Translations under genes and position numbers: made by a program
Shown here: piece after piece, positions 52,248 to 61,327 of the stretch
Layout: each line of letters opens with the position of its first letter
Position numbering within the stretch: the stretch's first letter is position 1
Notes under the pieces: generated by a model
Told to the model about the DNA's origin: nothing
The model's database searches: none
Seen by the model: only the letters and a program-made list of their open reading frames with translations
Assembly (NCBI GenBank): GCA_016297645.1
Contig: JAEDGF010000002.1
Span: 13,757-77,756 of the forward strand
From: Clostridiaceae bacterium
Lineage (GTDB): Bacteria; Bacillota; Clostridia; Oscillospirales; Acutalibacteraceae
DNA: 64,000 nucleotides
Reading direction: 5' to 3'

Positions 52248-52493
52248 ATGAAAATTACTGTATGCATAGGCTCGTCATGCCATATCAAGGGTTCAAGACA
52301 GGTTGTCGAGCAGTTCCAGACGCTCATAAGCGAATATAACCTCGGCGACCGTGTTGAGCTTGCCGGTACATTTTGCATGGGTAAATGCGACAAGGGCGTA
52401 TGCGTTACGATTGACGATGATTTCTTTTCTGTTGCACCCGAGCTTGCAAAAGAGTTTTTCGTTGAAAATGTTCTGTCGAAGGTGAGAAGATGA
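52248..52493 (+). CDS. Small thioredoxin-like [2Fe-2S] protein 1
   Basis: An 81-aa protein with the four-cysteine pattern of thioredoxin-like [2Fe-2S] ferredoxins (NuoE/HoxE-like): CIGSSCH (Cys6, Cys11) and FCMGKCD (Cys43, Cys47). It probably carries one [2Fe-2S] cluster and passes electrons to or from the neighbouring hydrogenase-type proteins. AAGGAGG before the ATG. Its stop overlaps the ATG of a paralogue by 4 nt. Confidence 0.88.
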   Translation: MKITVCIGSSCHIKGSRQVVEQFQTLISEYNLGDRVELAGTFCMGKCDKGVCVTIDDDFFSVAPELAKEFFVENVLSKVRR

Positions 52494-52738
52494 TAATTCA
52501 GATTTGCGTCGGTTCTTCATGCCATATAAAAGGCTCGGAGGAGCTTGTTGATCTTTTTCAGGATGCCATAGCTAAGAACGGTCTTGAAGGCGAAATAACA
52601 CTTGCCGGAAGTTTTTGTACCGGCAGATGTAATCGCGAGGGCGTAACCGTTGCGGTGGATGATGATGTTTTTACGGGTGTTACCCCCGAAAAGTTTGAGG
52701 CGTTTTTTGAAGAAAACATATTGAAAAGAATAAAGTAA
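52490..52738 (+). CDS. Small thioredoxin-like [2Fe-2S] protein 2
   Basis: An 82-aa paralogue of the preceding gene, clearly a local duplication: CVGSSCHIKGS and FCTGRCN keep all four cluster cysteines, and the middle of the protein aligns without gaps over most of its length. An extra residue precedes VTVAVDDDVF. The pair may form a heterodimer or serve two partners (inference). Start overlaps the previous stop; 19 nt separate it from the sensor hydrogenase gene. Confidence 0.88.
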   Translation: MIIQICVGSSCHIKGSEELVDLFQDAIAKNGLEGEITLAGSFCTGRCNREGVTVAVDDDVFTGVTPEKFEAFFEENILKRIK

Positions 52739-52757
52739 TCGTCGGGAGATTTTACTT

Positions 52758-54431
52758 ATGGAATGCCTTACATTAAAAAAATCAAATTGCAAGAACTGCT
52801 ATAAGTGTATTCGCCACTGTCCGGTAAAATCAATTCGTTTTTCCGGAAATCAGGCGTATATTATCGGAAATGAGTGCATTATGTGCGGTCAGTGCTTTGT
52901 TGTTTGTCCGCAGGATGCAAAGCAGATAGTTGACGAAACCGAAAAGGTCAAGGTTCTTCTTCAATCGGGCGATCCCGTTATAATAAGCCTTGCGCCGTCG
53001 TTCATTGCGAACTACGAGGGTGTAGGTATCGGCGCAATGCGCGAAGCCGCGAAAAAGCTCGGCTTTTTTGATGTTGAAGAAACGGCGATAGGTGCTACGA
53101 TAGTTAAAAACGAGTATGAAAAAATGCTTGCGGACGGCACAAGAGATATTCTTATATCCTCCTGCTGTCATTCCGTTAATCTGCTTATTCAAAAATATTT
53201 TCCGTCGGTTTTGCCCTATCTTGCGGATATCGTTTCTCCCATGCAGGCACACTGCAAAGATATAAAACGCCGTTACCCGAACGCAAAAACTGTTTTCGTC
53301 GGGCCGTGCGTTGCAAAGAAGGATGAAGCTCAGTATTACGAGGGGATAGTTGACGCCGTTCTTACATTTGATGAGCTTACGGCGTGGTTGAAGGCGGAGA
53401 ATGTTGTCCCCGAAGTCAAAGAAGATGAGGGCGATGAAGGTCTTGCACGCTTCTTCCCCACTACGGGCGGTATTCTTAAATCAATGACGGAAACCTCGCC
53501 CGACTACACCTATATGGCTATCGACGGTACGGAAAACTGTATTTCCGCACTTAAAGATATTTCTGAGGGCAAAATTCACCGCTGCTTTATTGAAATGTCG
53601 GCGTGTGTCGGCAGCTGTGTCGGAGGTCCCGTAATGGAAAAATTCCACCGTTCACCGATAAAGGATTATCTTGCCGTTGCCCACTTTGCAAAAGATAAAG
53701 ATTTTGAAGTCGTCCAGCCGGAAGAAATCGAAATGCAGAAAAACTTTACTGCAATTGAAAAGAAGCTGCAACCGCCTACGGAGTCCGAAATACGCGAGAT
53801 ACTCCGTCAGATGGGTAAAATGAAGCCGTCCGACGAGCTTAACTGCGGCTCCTGTGGCTACGACAGCTGCCGCGAAAAAGCCATTGCAATTTATCAGGGC
53901 AAGGCTGAAATCTCCATGTGTCTGCCGTATCTTAAAGACAAGGCGGAGAGCTTTTCCGACACGATCGTCAGAAATACGCCGAACGGACTTATTGTCCTGA
54001 ATGAAAAGCTCGAAGTTCAGCAAATAAACAAGGCAGCGCTTAAAATAATGAACCTTCGTTTTGCCTCAGATATTCTCGGCGACGGTGTTGTACGCATTAT
54101 GGACACCTCCGATTTTGTGTCCGTACTCAATACCGGTTCGAGAATCGAAGGTAAACGCGTATATCTTGCCGAATATGATAAATATGTAGAAGAAACAATT
54201 GTTTACGACCGTGAGTTCAGACTTTTGATATGCATTCTCAGGGATGTTACTGAGGAGGAAACTCAGCGCGAGAAGAAGGAAAATATCAGCCGTCAGACTG
54301 TTGAAATAGCAGACAAGGTCGTTGATAAACAAATGCGTATTGTTCAGGAAATTGCTTCACTGTTGGGCGAAACCGCAGCCGAAACAAAAATCGCACTCTC
54401 AAAATTGAAGGAGTCGATAAACAATGAATAA
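52758..54431 (+). CDS. hydS: Sensory [FeFe]-hydrogenase-like protein with PAS domain (HydS, group C)
   Basis: A 557-aa protein. Domains: two 4Fe-4S motifs (CKNCYKCIRHCP at 11-22, CIMCGQCFVVCP at 40-51), an H-cluster domain with L1 as SSCCHS (134-139), L2 as GPCVAKKDEA (182-191) and L3 as EMSACVGSCVGGP (279-291), a further Fe-S motif CGSCGYDSC with a downstream Cys (363-388), a PAS domain (about 400-500) and a helical C-terminus. L1 lacks the Pro and L3 the extra Gly residues of catalytic enzymes, as expected for group C sensors (established for HydS in Ruminococcus and Thermotoga types). It likely senses H2 or redox and signals to the PP2C gene that overlaps it by 8 nt. Confidence 0.88.
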   Translation: MECLTLKKSNCKNCYKCIRHCPVKSIRFSGNQAYIIGNECIMCGQCFVVCPQDAKQIVDETEKVKVLLQSGDPVIISLAPSFIANYEGVGIGAMREAAKKLGFFDVEETAIGATIVKNEYEKMLADGTRDILISSCCHSVNLLIQKYFPSVLPYLADIVSPMQAHCKDIKRRYPNAKTVFVGPCVAKKDEAQYYEGIVDAVLTFDELTAWLKAENVVPEVKEDEGDEGLARFFPTTGGILKSMTETSPDYTYMAIDGTENCISALKDISEGKIHRCFIEMSACVGSCVGGPVMEKFHRSPIKDYLAVAHFAKDKDFEVVQPEEIEMQKNFTAIEKKLQPPTESEIREILRQMGKMKPSDELNCGSCGYDSCREKAIAIYQGKAEISMCLPYLKDKAESFSDTIVRNTPNGLIVLNEKLEVQQINKAALKIMNLRFASDILGDGVVRIMDTSDFVSVLNTGSRIEGKRVYLAEYDKYVEETIVYDREFRLLICILRDVTEEETQREKKENISRQTVEIADKVVDKQMRIVQEIASLLGETAAETKIALSKLKESINNE

Positions 54432-55596
54432 TCTATGCGCAGATATAGGTTGGAAAAGCATCAACCACGAGGGTGAGCAGCTCTGCGGCGACCATGTCGA
54501 TATAGTCGAGCAAGGCGAGGACTCCACCGTTATCGTTCTTGCCGACGGACTGGGAAGCGGAGTAAAAGCCAGCATTCTTTCGACTCTTACGTCAAAAATG
54601 ATTTCAACCATGATGGCAGAGGGGATATCCTTGGAGGAATGCGTTTCAGCAATTGCCGCAACGCTGCCGATTTGCTCCGTAAGGGGAGTAGCTTATTCTA
54701 CGTTTACGATAATCCACCTGAAAGACAATTCAACGGCGGAAATAATACAGTATGATAATCCGCCGGTCATAATGTTCCGCAACTTTGAAAGATATGATTA
54801 CCCGAAGCAGGAATTAAACATAGACGGTAAGAAAATTTTTAAATCGGTTATCCAGCTCAATGAGGACGATTGCTTTGTCGTGATGAGCGACGGTTGTCCG
54901 CACGCCGGAATAGGGACGGCTTTCAACTTCGGTTGGAAGGTAGACGAAATTGCCGATTTTATGCAGAGCATTGTGCCTGTCGGTTACACGGCAAAAACGC
55001 TTTCAACCATGCTTGTTGACGAATGTGATAAGCTGTACGGAAACCACCCCGGGGATGACGCAACGGCTTGCGTTGTCCGGATAAGAAAACGCTGTCAGGT
55101 AAATCTCCTGTTCGGTCCTCCCCGCAACCGCGATGACTGCAACAGAATGATGTCGCTTTTCTTTTCAAAAGAGGGTAAGCACATTGTCTGCGGCGGAACG
55201 ACTTCTTCAATTGTGTCGAAATATCTCGGCAAACCCGTAAGGGCAAGCTTGAAATATGAACGCAGCGATGTTCCCCCGATTGCGGAAATCGAAGGCGTCG
55301 ACCTCGTGACCGAAGGCGTTATTACGATAAACAAAGTTATCGAATATGCCAAAGACGCACTCGGGACAAACGAGCTTTACGAGCATTGGGGATATAAGCG
55401 TGACGGCGCTTCGCTTATCTGCCGTATGCTTTTTGAAGAAGCCACTGACATAAATTTCTATGTCGGGCGCGCCGTAAACCCGGCTCACCAAAATCCCGAT
55501 CTTCCCATCAACTTTAACATAAAAATGAATCTGGTTGAAGAACTGTCGCAATGTCTTAAACAAATGGGAAAAAGAATCAAGGTCAGTTATTTTTAA
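54424..55596 (+). CDS. SpoIIE/PP2C-family serine phosphatase with C-terminal extension
   Basis: A 390-aa protein with PP2C metal-binding motifs: VLADGLGSGVKAS (about residues 38-50), VVMSDGCPHAG (about 156-166) and HPGDDATACVVR (about 200-211). The SpoIIE-type catalytic domain ends near 220; about 170 more residues form an unrecognised C-terminal domain (NLLFGPPRNRDDCNRMM onward). No sensory domain is fused, so input should come from the overlapping hydS gene; this gene pair is the hallmark of group C3-type hydrogenase clusters. Its phosphoprotein target is not in view; the kinase-like gene upstream is one candidate partner. Confidence 0.88.
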   Translation: MNNLCADIGWKSINHEGEQLCGDHVDIVEQGEDSTVIVLADGLGSGVKASILSTLTSKMISTMMAEGISLEECVSAIAATLPICSVRGVAYSTFTIIHLKDNSTAEIIQYDNPPVIMFRNFERYDYPKQELNIDGKKIFKSVIQLNEDDCFVVMSDGCPHAGIGTAFNFGWKVDEIADFMQSIVPVGYTAKTLSTMLVDECDKLYGNHPGDDATACVVRIRKRCQVNLLFGPPRNRDDCNRMMSLFFSKEGKHIVCGGTTSSIVSKYLGKPVRASLKYERSDVPPIAEIEGVDLVTEGVITINKVIEYAKDALGTNELYEHWGYKRDGASLICRMLFEEATDINFYVGRAVNPAHQNPDLPINFNIKMNLVEELSQCLKQMGKRIKVSYF

Positions 55597-55643
55597 TTGC
55601 TCTGAAACGCGCAATATCAGTTCGGCAGCATAGGAGGTCTGTA

Positions 55644-57065
55644 ATGAGAATATTTGATACAAAAGTTCAGCATCTTAAATATAAAGTGCTGCGGGAAGTC
55701 GCAAAGCACGCGTGGAATGATACTCTGCTCGACAGTATTTTCGAAATTCCGAAAACGATTGTTCCCGGCAAAACACCGACAATGCGCTGCTGTGTTTACA
55801 AGGAACGCGCCATTCTCGGGGACAGAGTCAAGCTTGCAATGGGCGGAGATAAGACAAACCCGAATGTGATAGAGGTCATCGAAACGGCGTGTGACGAATG
55901 CCCCATGGGCGGTTTCGAAGTCACTAATGCCTGCCGCGGCTGTCTTGCCCACCGCTGCGAAGATGTCTGCCGTTTTGGCGCGCTGACTTTTGATAAAAAT
56001 CATGTTGCACATATAGACAAGACAAAATGTAAGGAGTGCGGCGCTTGCTCGCGCGTATGTCCTTATACTGCGATCATAAGCAGAAAGCGCCCGTGTGAAA
56101 ATGCCTGCAAGGTTAAAGCAATTTCAATGAATGAGGATCGCTCGGCAAAAATAGACAATGCAAAGTGTATTGCCTGCGGTGCCTGTGTTTATCAGTGCCC
56201 CTTCGGCGCAATCAGCGACAAATCATTCATTCTCGATGTTATTGATATACTCAAAAAGAGCAAGACCGAAGGGTACAGAGTCTTTGCGGTAGTTGCTCCG
56301 TCTATTTCAAGTCAGTTTACTTATGCCAAGCTCGGTCAGGTCGTAAAGGGACTTAAAGAATTGGGCTTCCACACGGTAATCGAAGCGGCTCTCGGTGCTG
56401 ATATGGTGGCTCTTGCCGAGTCAAAGGAGCTTGTTGAAAAAGGATTCCTTACAAGCTCGTGCTGCCCGGCGTTCGTAAGCTACATTGACAAAACATTCCC
56501 GCAGATGAAGCAGTTCGTTTCACATAATCCATCACCCATGACGGCTATTTCAAAGTATATCAAAGAGCATGATGCTCCCTGTAAAGTTGTTTTTATCGGG
56601 CCTTGCACGGCAAAAAAAGCAGAGGTCCAAAGGGATGATGTAAAAAAATATGTAGACGCTGCAATGACCTTTGAGGAGTTACAGGCGCTTTTTGACAGTA
56701 AAGATATCGACATAATGACGCTTGACGAGGATGTACTTGATAACGCTTCTTACTTCGGCAGAATTTTTGCTCGAAGCGGCGGTCTTTCGGACGCTGTCAG
56801 ACAAGGTCTTTTGGAGCAGGGAATTACAGACTTTGAGTATAAGCCGTTTGCCTGTGACGGAATAGAAGCCTGCCGCACGGCGCTCCTTAAAAAGAGCAAG
56901 AATATGCTTGACGCGAACTTCATTGAGGGCATGGCTTGTGTCGGCGGATGCATAGGCGGTGCCGGCTGCCTTACACACGGTGAAAAGAATAAAGCCGAAG
57001 TTGATAAGTACGGTAAGGAAGCCTTTGAAAAGACTATTACGGACGCTGTTGCCGTCCTCAAATAA
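55644..57065 (+). CDS. Monomeric [FeFe] hydrogenase, group B type
   Basis: A 473-aa enzyme likely to reduce protons or oxidise H2. Features: a family-specific N-terminus with CDECPMGGFEVTNACRGC, CEDVC, two ferredoxin motifs (CKECGACSRVCP at 129-140, CIACGACVYQCP at 175-186), and the H-cluster motifs L1 TSSCCPAF (270-277), L2 IGPCTAKKAE and L3 EGMACVGGCIGGAG. All four H-cluster cysteines are present, so it looks catalytically competent. Electron partners are probably ferredoxin and the small [2Fe-2S] proteins of this operon. AGGAGG ribosome-binding site; terminator at 57083. Confidence 0.94.
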   Translation: MRIFDTKVQHLKYKVLREVAKHAWNDTLLDSIFEIPKTIVPGKTPTMRCCVYKERAILGDRVKLAMGGDKTNPNVIEVIETACDECPMGGFEVTNACRGCLAHRCEDVCRFGALTFDKNHVAHIDKTKCKECGACSRVCPYTAIISRKRPCENACKVKAISMNEDRSAKIDNAKCIACGACVYQCPFGAISDKSFILDVIDILKKSKTEGYRVFAVVAPSISSQFTYAKLGQVVKGLKELGFHTVIEAALGADMVALAESKELVEKGFLTSSCCPAFVSYIDKTFPQMKQFVSHNPSPMTAISKYIKEHDAPCKVVFIGPCTAKKAEVQRDDVKKYVDAAMTFEELQALFDSKDIDIMTLDEDVLDNASYFGRIFARSGGLSDAVRQGLLEQGITDFEYKPFACDGIEACRTALLKKSKNMLDANFIEGMACVGGCIGGAGCLTHGEKNKAEVDKYGKEAFEKTITDAVAVLK

Positions 57066-57082
57066 AGATTTGAAAAATAAGA

Positions 57083-57121
57083 AAACGAACGGTTTACTCA
57101 TTTGGAGAGCCGTTCGTTTTT
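57083..57121 (+). terminator. Terminator of the hydrogenase operon
   Basis: AAACGAACGG (57083-57092) pairs with CCGTTCGTTT (57110-57119), then T-rich sequence. Confidence 0.88.
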
Positions 57122-57188
57122 GTTTTGTCCTTATTTTCTTTTTTCCCGAAGAAGTAATCGTTCGGTTCAATTTGATTTGCTGACGGAT

Positions 57189-58142
57189 TTATATCGCATA
57201 GTAAATATTTTCGTTTCGAAGCGCGTTATCCTCTATCAGGTCATTAAGCTCGAAGGCGAGTGCTTCGGGGCTTTTCGTTGTCGCCTTGCCGTAAAAAGCA
57301 TCTCTTACGGAGTGTGCCAGTTTTTCCGTGATATCGGATATTACGGAAACTTTAACGGGAATTTGCTCATAATCATTCGGTGTTGAAATCAAAAATTCGA
57401 GCTTTTCGGAATAAAAATCACCGTTGGGGAGCAATTTTAACGCACGGTGCTTCCATTTGAAATAAGGCTGATATTTTTTGTTGAGTAAAAATACTGAATT
57501 TATAACGGCTTTTTCAAATTCGAACAACACAAGCTGCGAAGCTGCCGTTTCCCCGTGCGAGATACACCTCAGGTAATTATATAAGCCGGTTTCCGCAGTG
57601 AGGGCAAGGTTTCCTGCCAGTTTTTTTAACCGTATATCCTCCGGAATTACAAGAAGCTTTTTTCGAATTTCGGTGAATTCACCGTAGTTGTCAAAGAATA
57701 TTTTTCCGTTGGTTGCCTCTGCAAGGCAGTATTCGGGAACTGCCAGCCACTGCTCTTTCACAAGCTCTCCGTTGGGAGAACCTGTTTTGGAAGAATAAAA
57801 ATCCGAAATTCTTATTACACCTCGTCTTGCGCCGCCGGCCGGTGAAACCCTTTGCCGCGAATATCCCATAAATTCTGACGGCAATCGCATATACGCTTTT
57901 TCCAGTAAAAAAGCTGTCTTTTCCGATACCGTTTCGCGGTTCGACGGGATAAATATGCAAAAAGACGGTTCAAAGTCGTGATCTGCGGAGGTCGCGTCGT
58001 CAAAGCCAAAGCATTCCGAGCCTGAACCGACCAAACCGACGGCAAGATAAGGCAAGACATCGGGGAATTCGCTTTCAAGCATTCGCTTGCCGAACTCGTT
58101 ATAGTATCTTTCGGAGAGTTCAAGCCCCTGTATTACCTGCAT
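57189..58142 (-). CDS. DUF4037 nucleotidyltransferase-like protein
   Basis: A 317-aa protein of the DUF4037 family: an N-terminal nucleotidyltransferase-like segment (VGLVGSGSECFGFDD, SADHDFEP, about residues 35-58) with acidic residues that could bind metal, then a long helical region. Function is unknown for the family. The start overlaps the end of the upstream TPR gene by 23 nt, and TPR-DUF4037 pairs recur in Clostridia (recollection, not searched here). Ribosome-binding site is weak. Confidence 0.85.
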   Translation of the reverse strand: MQVIQGLELSERYYNEFGKRMLESEFPDVLPYLAVGLVGSGSECFGFDDATSADHDFEPSFCIFIPSNRETVSEKTAFLLEKAYMRLPSEFMGYSRQRVSPAGGARRGVIRISDFYSSKTGSPNGELVKEQWLAVPEYCLAEATNGKIFFDNYGEFTEIRKKLLVIPEDIRLKKLAGNLALTAETGLYNYLRCISHGETAASQLVLFEFEKAVINSVFLLNKKYQPYFKWKHRALKLLPNGDFYSEKLEFLISTPNDYEQIPVKVSVISDITEKLAHSVRDAFYGKATTKSPEALAFELNDLIEDNALRNENIYYAI

Positions 58143-58938
58143 ATATTTTATCTGCTCTTTCTTTTAATTCTTCCGCAAATACAAAATAACCGAAGTGTTC
58201 GAAAACCGGAGCGCATTTTTCGCACACAAAAGCGTAATTTCCGTCGCGTTTGTTTTCCGGACGGTTAAGAAATTCCTGTGCGCGGCTGACATATTCGTCA
58301 GCCGTAAGTATTGCCTGCTCGCTCGATGTGCCTTTTAGTTTAAGGTCTGCAATGTTCAGGCAGGTTATAGCGGCTTCCGGCAGCATTTCTTTGTTTTCTT
58401 CGGTTAATTTGAGAGCGCTCATAAAAAACTGCTCGGCTTTTTCATTCTGAGAATCGGCTGAAAGAGCCAGCGCATAATTGTTGTAAAGACCGGCAAGTCT
58501 GCCGCTGTCGGGCGTTGCATCTTTTTGATAGACTTCGAGCGCTTTTTCGTATAGTTCAAGCGCCGTTTTATGTTCACCGAAATGGTTATATACAGTAGCT
58601 GCATTCAGCTGCACCGTTGCTCCCATCTCGATATCTTCGAGTTTTGCATCGGAAACCGTTTTAAGTGCGAGTTGTGTATAAGAAAAAGCCTTTTCTTTTT
58701 GATTCGTCTTACGCAGCAGCCCGATAAGTTCGTTAAGAAGCGTGAGCCTTACCGGAATGTATTCGTCTGCGGAGCATTCGGAAATATTGAAAAGCAAAAG
58801 TTTTTCCGCGTCCGCGTAATCATTCGCCGCAAGAAGAGCGTCAAGCTTTGCGAGTACGCGCGGAATTTGCACAAGCCGACCGGAACGGTTTTGAACTAAG
58901 CCGTTTTCCTGTTGCAGTTCATAAAATAACTCGTTCAC
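58120..58938 (-). CDS. TPR-repeat protein paired with DUF4037
   Basis: A 272-aa soluble protein made of helical repeats; TPR-like units are visible around AATVYNHFGEHKTALELYEK (about residues 115-134) and LAGLYNNYALALSADSQNEK (about 147-166). It starts at GTG behind GGAGG and overlaps the DUF4037 gene downstream. TPRs bind proteins, so it may be a partner or scaffold for the DUF4037 protein (inference). No signal peptide. Confidence 0.85.
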   Translation of the reverse strand: MNELFYELQQENGLVQNRSGRLVQIPRVLAKLDALLAANDYADAEKLLLFNISECSADEYIPVRLTLLNELIGLLRKTNQKEKAFSYTQLALKTVSDAKLEDIEMGATVQLNAATVYNHFGEHKTALELYEKALEVYQKDATPDSGRLAGLYNNYALALSADSQNEKAEQFFMSALKLTEENKEMLPEAAITCLNIADLKLKGTSSEQAILTADEYVSRAQEFLNRPENKRDGNYAFVCEKCAPVFEHFGYFVFAEELKERADKIYAGNTGA

Positions 58939-58985
58939 TTTTTATACCTCCGGGTAAAATGCGGAATGTTTTCCGGCAAATAAAA

Positions 58986-59957
58986 TCAGATATCGAACAG
59001 GGGAGTAGACATATACCTTTCCCCTCCGTCCGGCAGAAGTACGACAATGCGTTTATGCTTGTCGTTCATGCCGAGAGCCGCTTTCTTTGCGGCGTGCAGT
59101 GCGGCACCGGAGGAAATACCTACAAGCAGTCCGTCGGTTTTCGCAACCTCTCTTGCCGCTTCGTATGCTTCCTCGTCCGTAACTCTTTCTATTTCATCAA
59201 TTATTCCGGTGTTCAGTATCTCCGGAATGAAGCCTGCGCCTATTCCCATAAGTCCGTGCGAACCCTTCTTGCCGCCGGAAAGAACGGCGCTGTTCATCGG
59301 TTCAACCGCTATAACTTTGATATCTTTTCTGTACGCTTTTAATACTTCACCTACACCCGTAAGCGTTCCGCCCGTGCCGACACCGGCTACGAAGCAGTCT
59401 ATTTTTCCGTATGTGTCGCGCAGTATTTCGGGAGCAGTTGTTTTTCGGTGTGCGTTGGCGTTCGCGGGATTGCGAAATTGATCGGGGATAAAAGCGCCGT
59501 CGATCTCAGCCGCAAGCTCGTGCGCTTTATCGATGGCACCCTGCATTCCGTCAGCAGCGGGAGTCAGAACTACCTCGGCGCCGAGCATTTTTAAGAGTTT
59601 GACTCTTTCTATACTCATATTTTCGGGCATGGTGAGTATTATTTTGTATCCCTTTATAGCAGCGGCAAATGAGAGTCCCACTCCGGTGTTGCCGCTTGTC
59701 GGTTCTATTATGCAGCCGCCGCTTTTAAGTACACCGCGGTTTTCCGCGTCCGTGAGCATTTCAAGTCCGACTCTGTCCTTTGCGCTTCCGAGTGGATTAA
59801 AGTATTCGAGCTTTGCAACAAGATCGCATTCGATTGAGTGCAGTCTGCAAAAACCGCCCAGTGAAAGCATCGGCGTATTCCCGACAAGTTGCGTCAGATC
59901 CGAGGCTATTCTCCCGTCTTTATCAAGTCCTATTCCGAGTTTGAATTCTGTGTTCAT
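58986..59957 (-). CDS. cysK: Cysteine synthase (O-acetylserine sulfhydrylase)
   Basis: PLP enzyme that makes cysteine from O-acetylserine and sulfide. The PLP Lys lies in FNPLGSAKDRVG (about residues 54-65), the phosphate-binding loop is EPTSGNTGVGLS, and GVGTGGTLTGVGE and VGISSGAA form the remaining pocket. At 323 aa it is slightly longer than usual (about 305) because of an N-terminal lead-in of about 15 residues. GGAGGA ribosome-binding site. It follows a small zinc-ribbon gene after 18 nt. Confidence 0.96.
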   Translation of the reverse strand: MNTEFKLGIGLDKDGRIASDLTQLVGNTPMLSLGGFCRLHSIECDLVAKLEYFNPLGSAKDRVGLEMLTDAENRGVLKSGGCIIEPTSGNTGVGLSFAAAIKGYKIILTMPENMSIERVKLLKMLGAEVVLTPAADGMQGAIDKAHELAAEIDGAFIPDQFRNPANANAHRKTTAPEILRDTYGKIDCFVAGVGTGGTLTGVGEVLKAYRKDIKVIAVEPMNSAVLSGGKKGSHGLMGIGAGFIPEILNTGIIDEIERVTDEEAYEAAREVAKTDGLLVGISSGAALHAAKKAALGMNDKHKRIVVLLPDGGERYMSTPLFDI

Positions 59958-59975
59958 ATAATTTCCTCCGTAGTA

Positions 59976-60191
59976 TTAAAGCGAAAAGTCCTCGGCACTG
60001 AATACACCCGGTTCGGCAGGACGAAGCGGTTCGCGTTTCAGCGGGTCGTATTTGAACTTTTTGCAGCTGTGATCCTTGTCGGGTACACCGCAGAAATAAC
60101 ACAGTACATTAGCTCCGTCCGGCGTGGGTTTGCCGTGTTCGCAGTATGCGCATTTAGGCTCTATTCCTTCGCCTAATATTTTTTTGCTCAT
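59976..60191 (-). CDS. Small cysteine-rich protein, probable zinc ribbon
   Basis: A 71-aa protein with a CAYCEHG, CYFC and later Cys pattern (residues 14-17, 31-34, 43), sufficient for one structural zinc. Residues after about 50 are proline-rich. Not recognised as a named family. GAGGA precedes the ATG. It sits 18 nt upstream of cysK on the same strand and is probably co-transcribed with it. Confidence 0.75.
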   Translation of the reverse strand: MSKKILGEGIEPKCAYCEHGKPTPDGANVLCYFCGVPDKDHSCKKFKYDPLKREPLRPAEPGVFSAEDFSL

Positions 60192-60260
60192 TATAATTCC
60201 TCTTAATAATATAATATCGTATTACATATTACACTTTTTAACCCGTTAAGTCAATATCTA

Positions 60261-61304
60261 TCAGTCGGAGCGGACTGATTTTCCGTTTGTCTGCATTACG
60301 GACAGTATAAGCAGGATCGTCATGGAAATCAGCATTGCCGAGCCTGAAAAGGAATTCGTGTAAAGTTCATATCTGTATATGTCGGCGGTCGGAAAAGCAA
60401 GGTTGAGAAGTGAAACCGTCAAAAGCTCGTACACAGCTGAAAGGACCCCGGTTATAAACCTGAAAGCAACGAATTTAACAACCGAAATGTCCAGTGCTTT
60501 GATATCTGACATAAGCTGGATAATGACGCTGAATCCGCCGAAGCCGCATAAAAATGCCGCAAAAACTATATTTCCTTTCTGCGCCGCGCTTTGAATGCCC
60601 GATGTTACCTCCAAAAGCGGATTAACCGCAAAAGCTATTTTATCCGGGAGTATTTCACCGAGAATCGCACTCATGGAAGCAAAAAGTATTATGTAGGAGC
60701 ATATGGATAAAACGGAATTGAAGCTTTTCTCTGCTGATGTTATCAGCGCCTGACGAAACGGTAATTCGGGAACCGTCGTTAACGAAGATTTCTCCGTCCC
60801 GTACAAAAGCCGCATGGCAAATCCCAATGAAACAGCTGCCGCCGTACATGAAAAGAAAAGAGTTGCACCTGCTGCGGCAGAACCGAAAAAAGCTCCCGAA
60901 ACACTCAGCGTAAACGACAGCCCGGGACACACAAAAACAAGCGCAAGCCGCTCGGCTTCGCTTTTTGAAATAAGATTCTTTTCATACATAGCTCTCGCGT
61001 TTTTGACTCCGACGGGATATCCCCCCGTAAGAGCGAATAAAACACTTACGGCGCTTCGATCGTAAAGTCCGAAAATGTGCTTTGCCGGAATGACGAGGAT
61101 TTTCTGAAATGCGTTCGGGAAGCCGTAAAGCAGCAGCGTGTTGCTCAGTGTCAGCACCGGGAAAACAGACGGCACAATTATTTTCGTGCAGAGAGTCACG
61201 GCATTTTCCGCTTGCAGCTTTACTTTACCCGAAAACACAAAAAGCAGAGCATATAAAGCGACAGTAATTAAGACTGTGATATATTTTTTTACTGAATACT
61301 TCAT
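60261..61304 (-). CDS. ylbJ: Sporulation integral membrane protein YlbJ
   Basis: A 347-aa polytopic membrane protein of the YlbJ/nucleoside-recognition (Gate) type, with about eight hydrophobic segments. Family landmarks are IIVPSVFPVLTLSN, TGGYPVGVKNARAMYEKN and ERLALVFVCPGLSF. It is sigma-E-dependent and needed for spore cortex in B. subtilis. The Met at 61304 is preferred: the longer frame back to 61361 (GTG) would run into the divergent promoter region and lacks a ribosome-binding site, although no strong site precedes 61304 either. Divergent from yqfC-yqfD, another sporulation pair. Confidence 0.88.
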   Translation of the reverse strand: MKYSVKKYITVLITVALYALLFVFSGKVKLQAENAVTLCTKIIVPSVFPVLTLSNTLLLYGFPNAFQKILVIPAKHIFGLYDRSAVSVLFALTGGYPVGVKNARAMYEKNLISKSEAERLALVFVCPGLSFTLSVSGAFFGSAAAGATLFFSCTAAAVSLGFAMRLLYGTEKSSLTTVPELPFRQALITSAEKSFNSVLSICSYIILFASMSAILGEILPDKIAFAVNPLLEVTSGIQSAAQKGNIVFAAFLCGFGGFSVIIQLMSDIKALDISVVKFVAFRFITGVLSAVYELLTVSLLNLAFPTADIYRYELYTNSFSGSAMLISMTILLILSVMQTNGKSVRSD

Positions 61305-61327
61305 AGTAAATCTTATTACTTGTGCTG

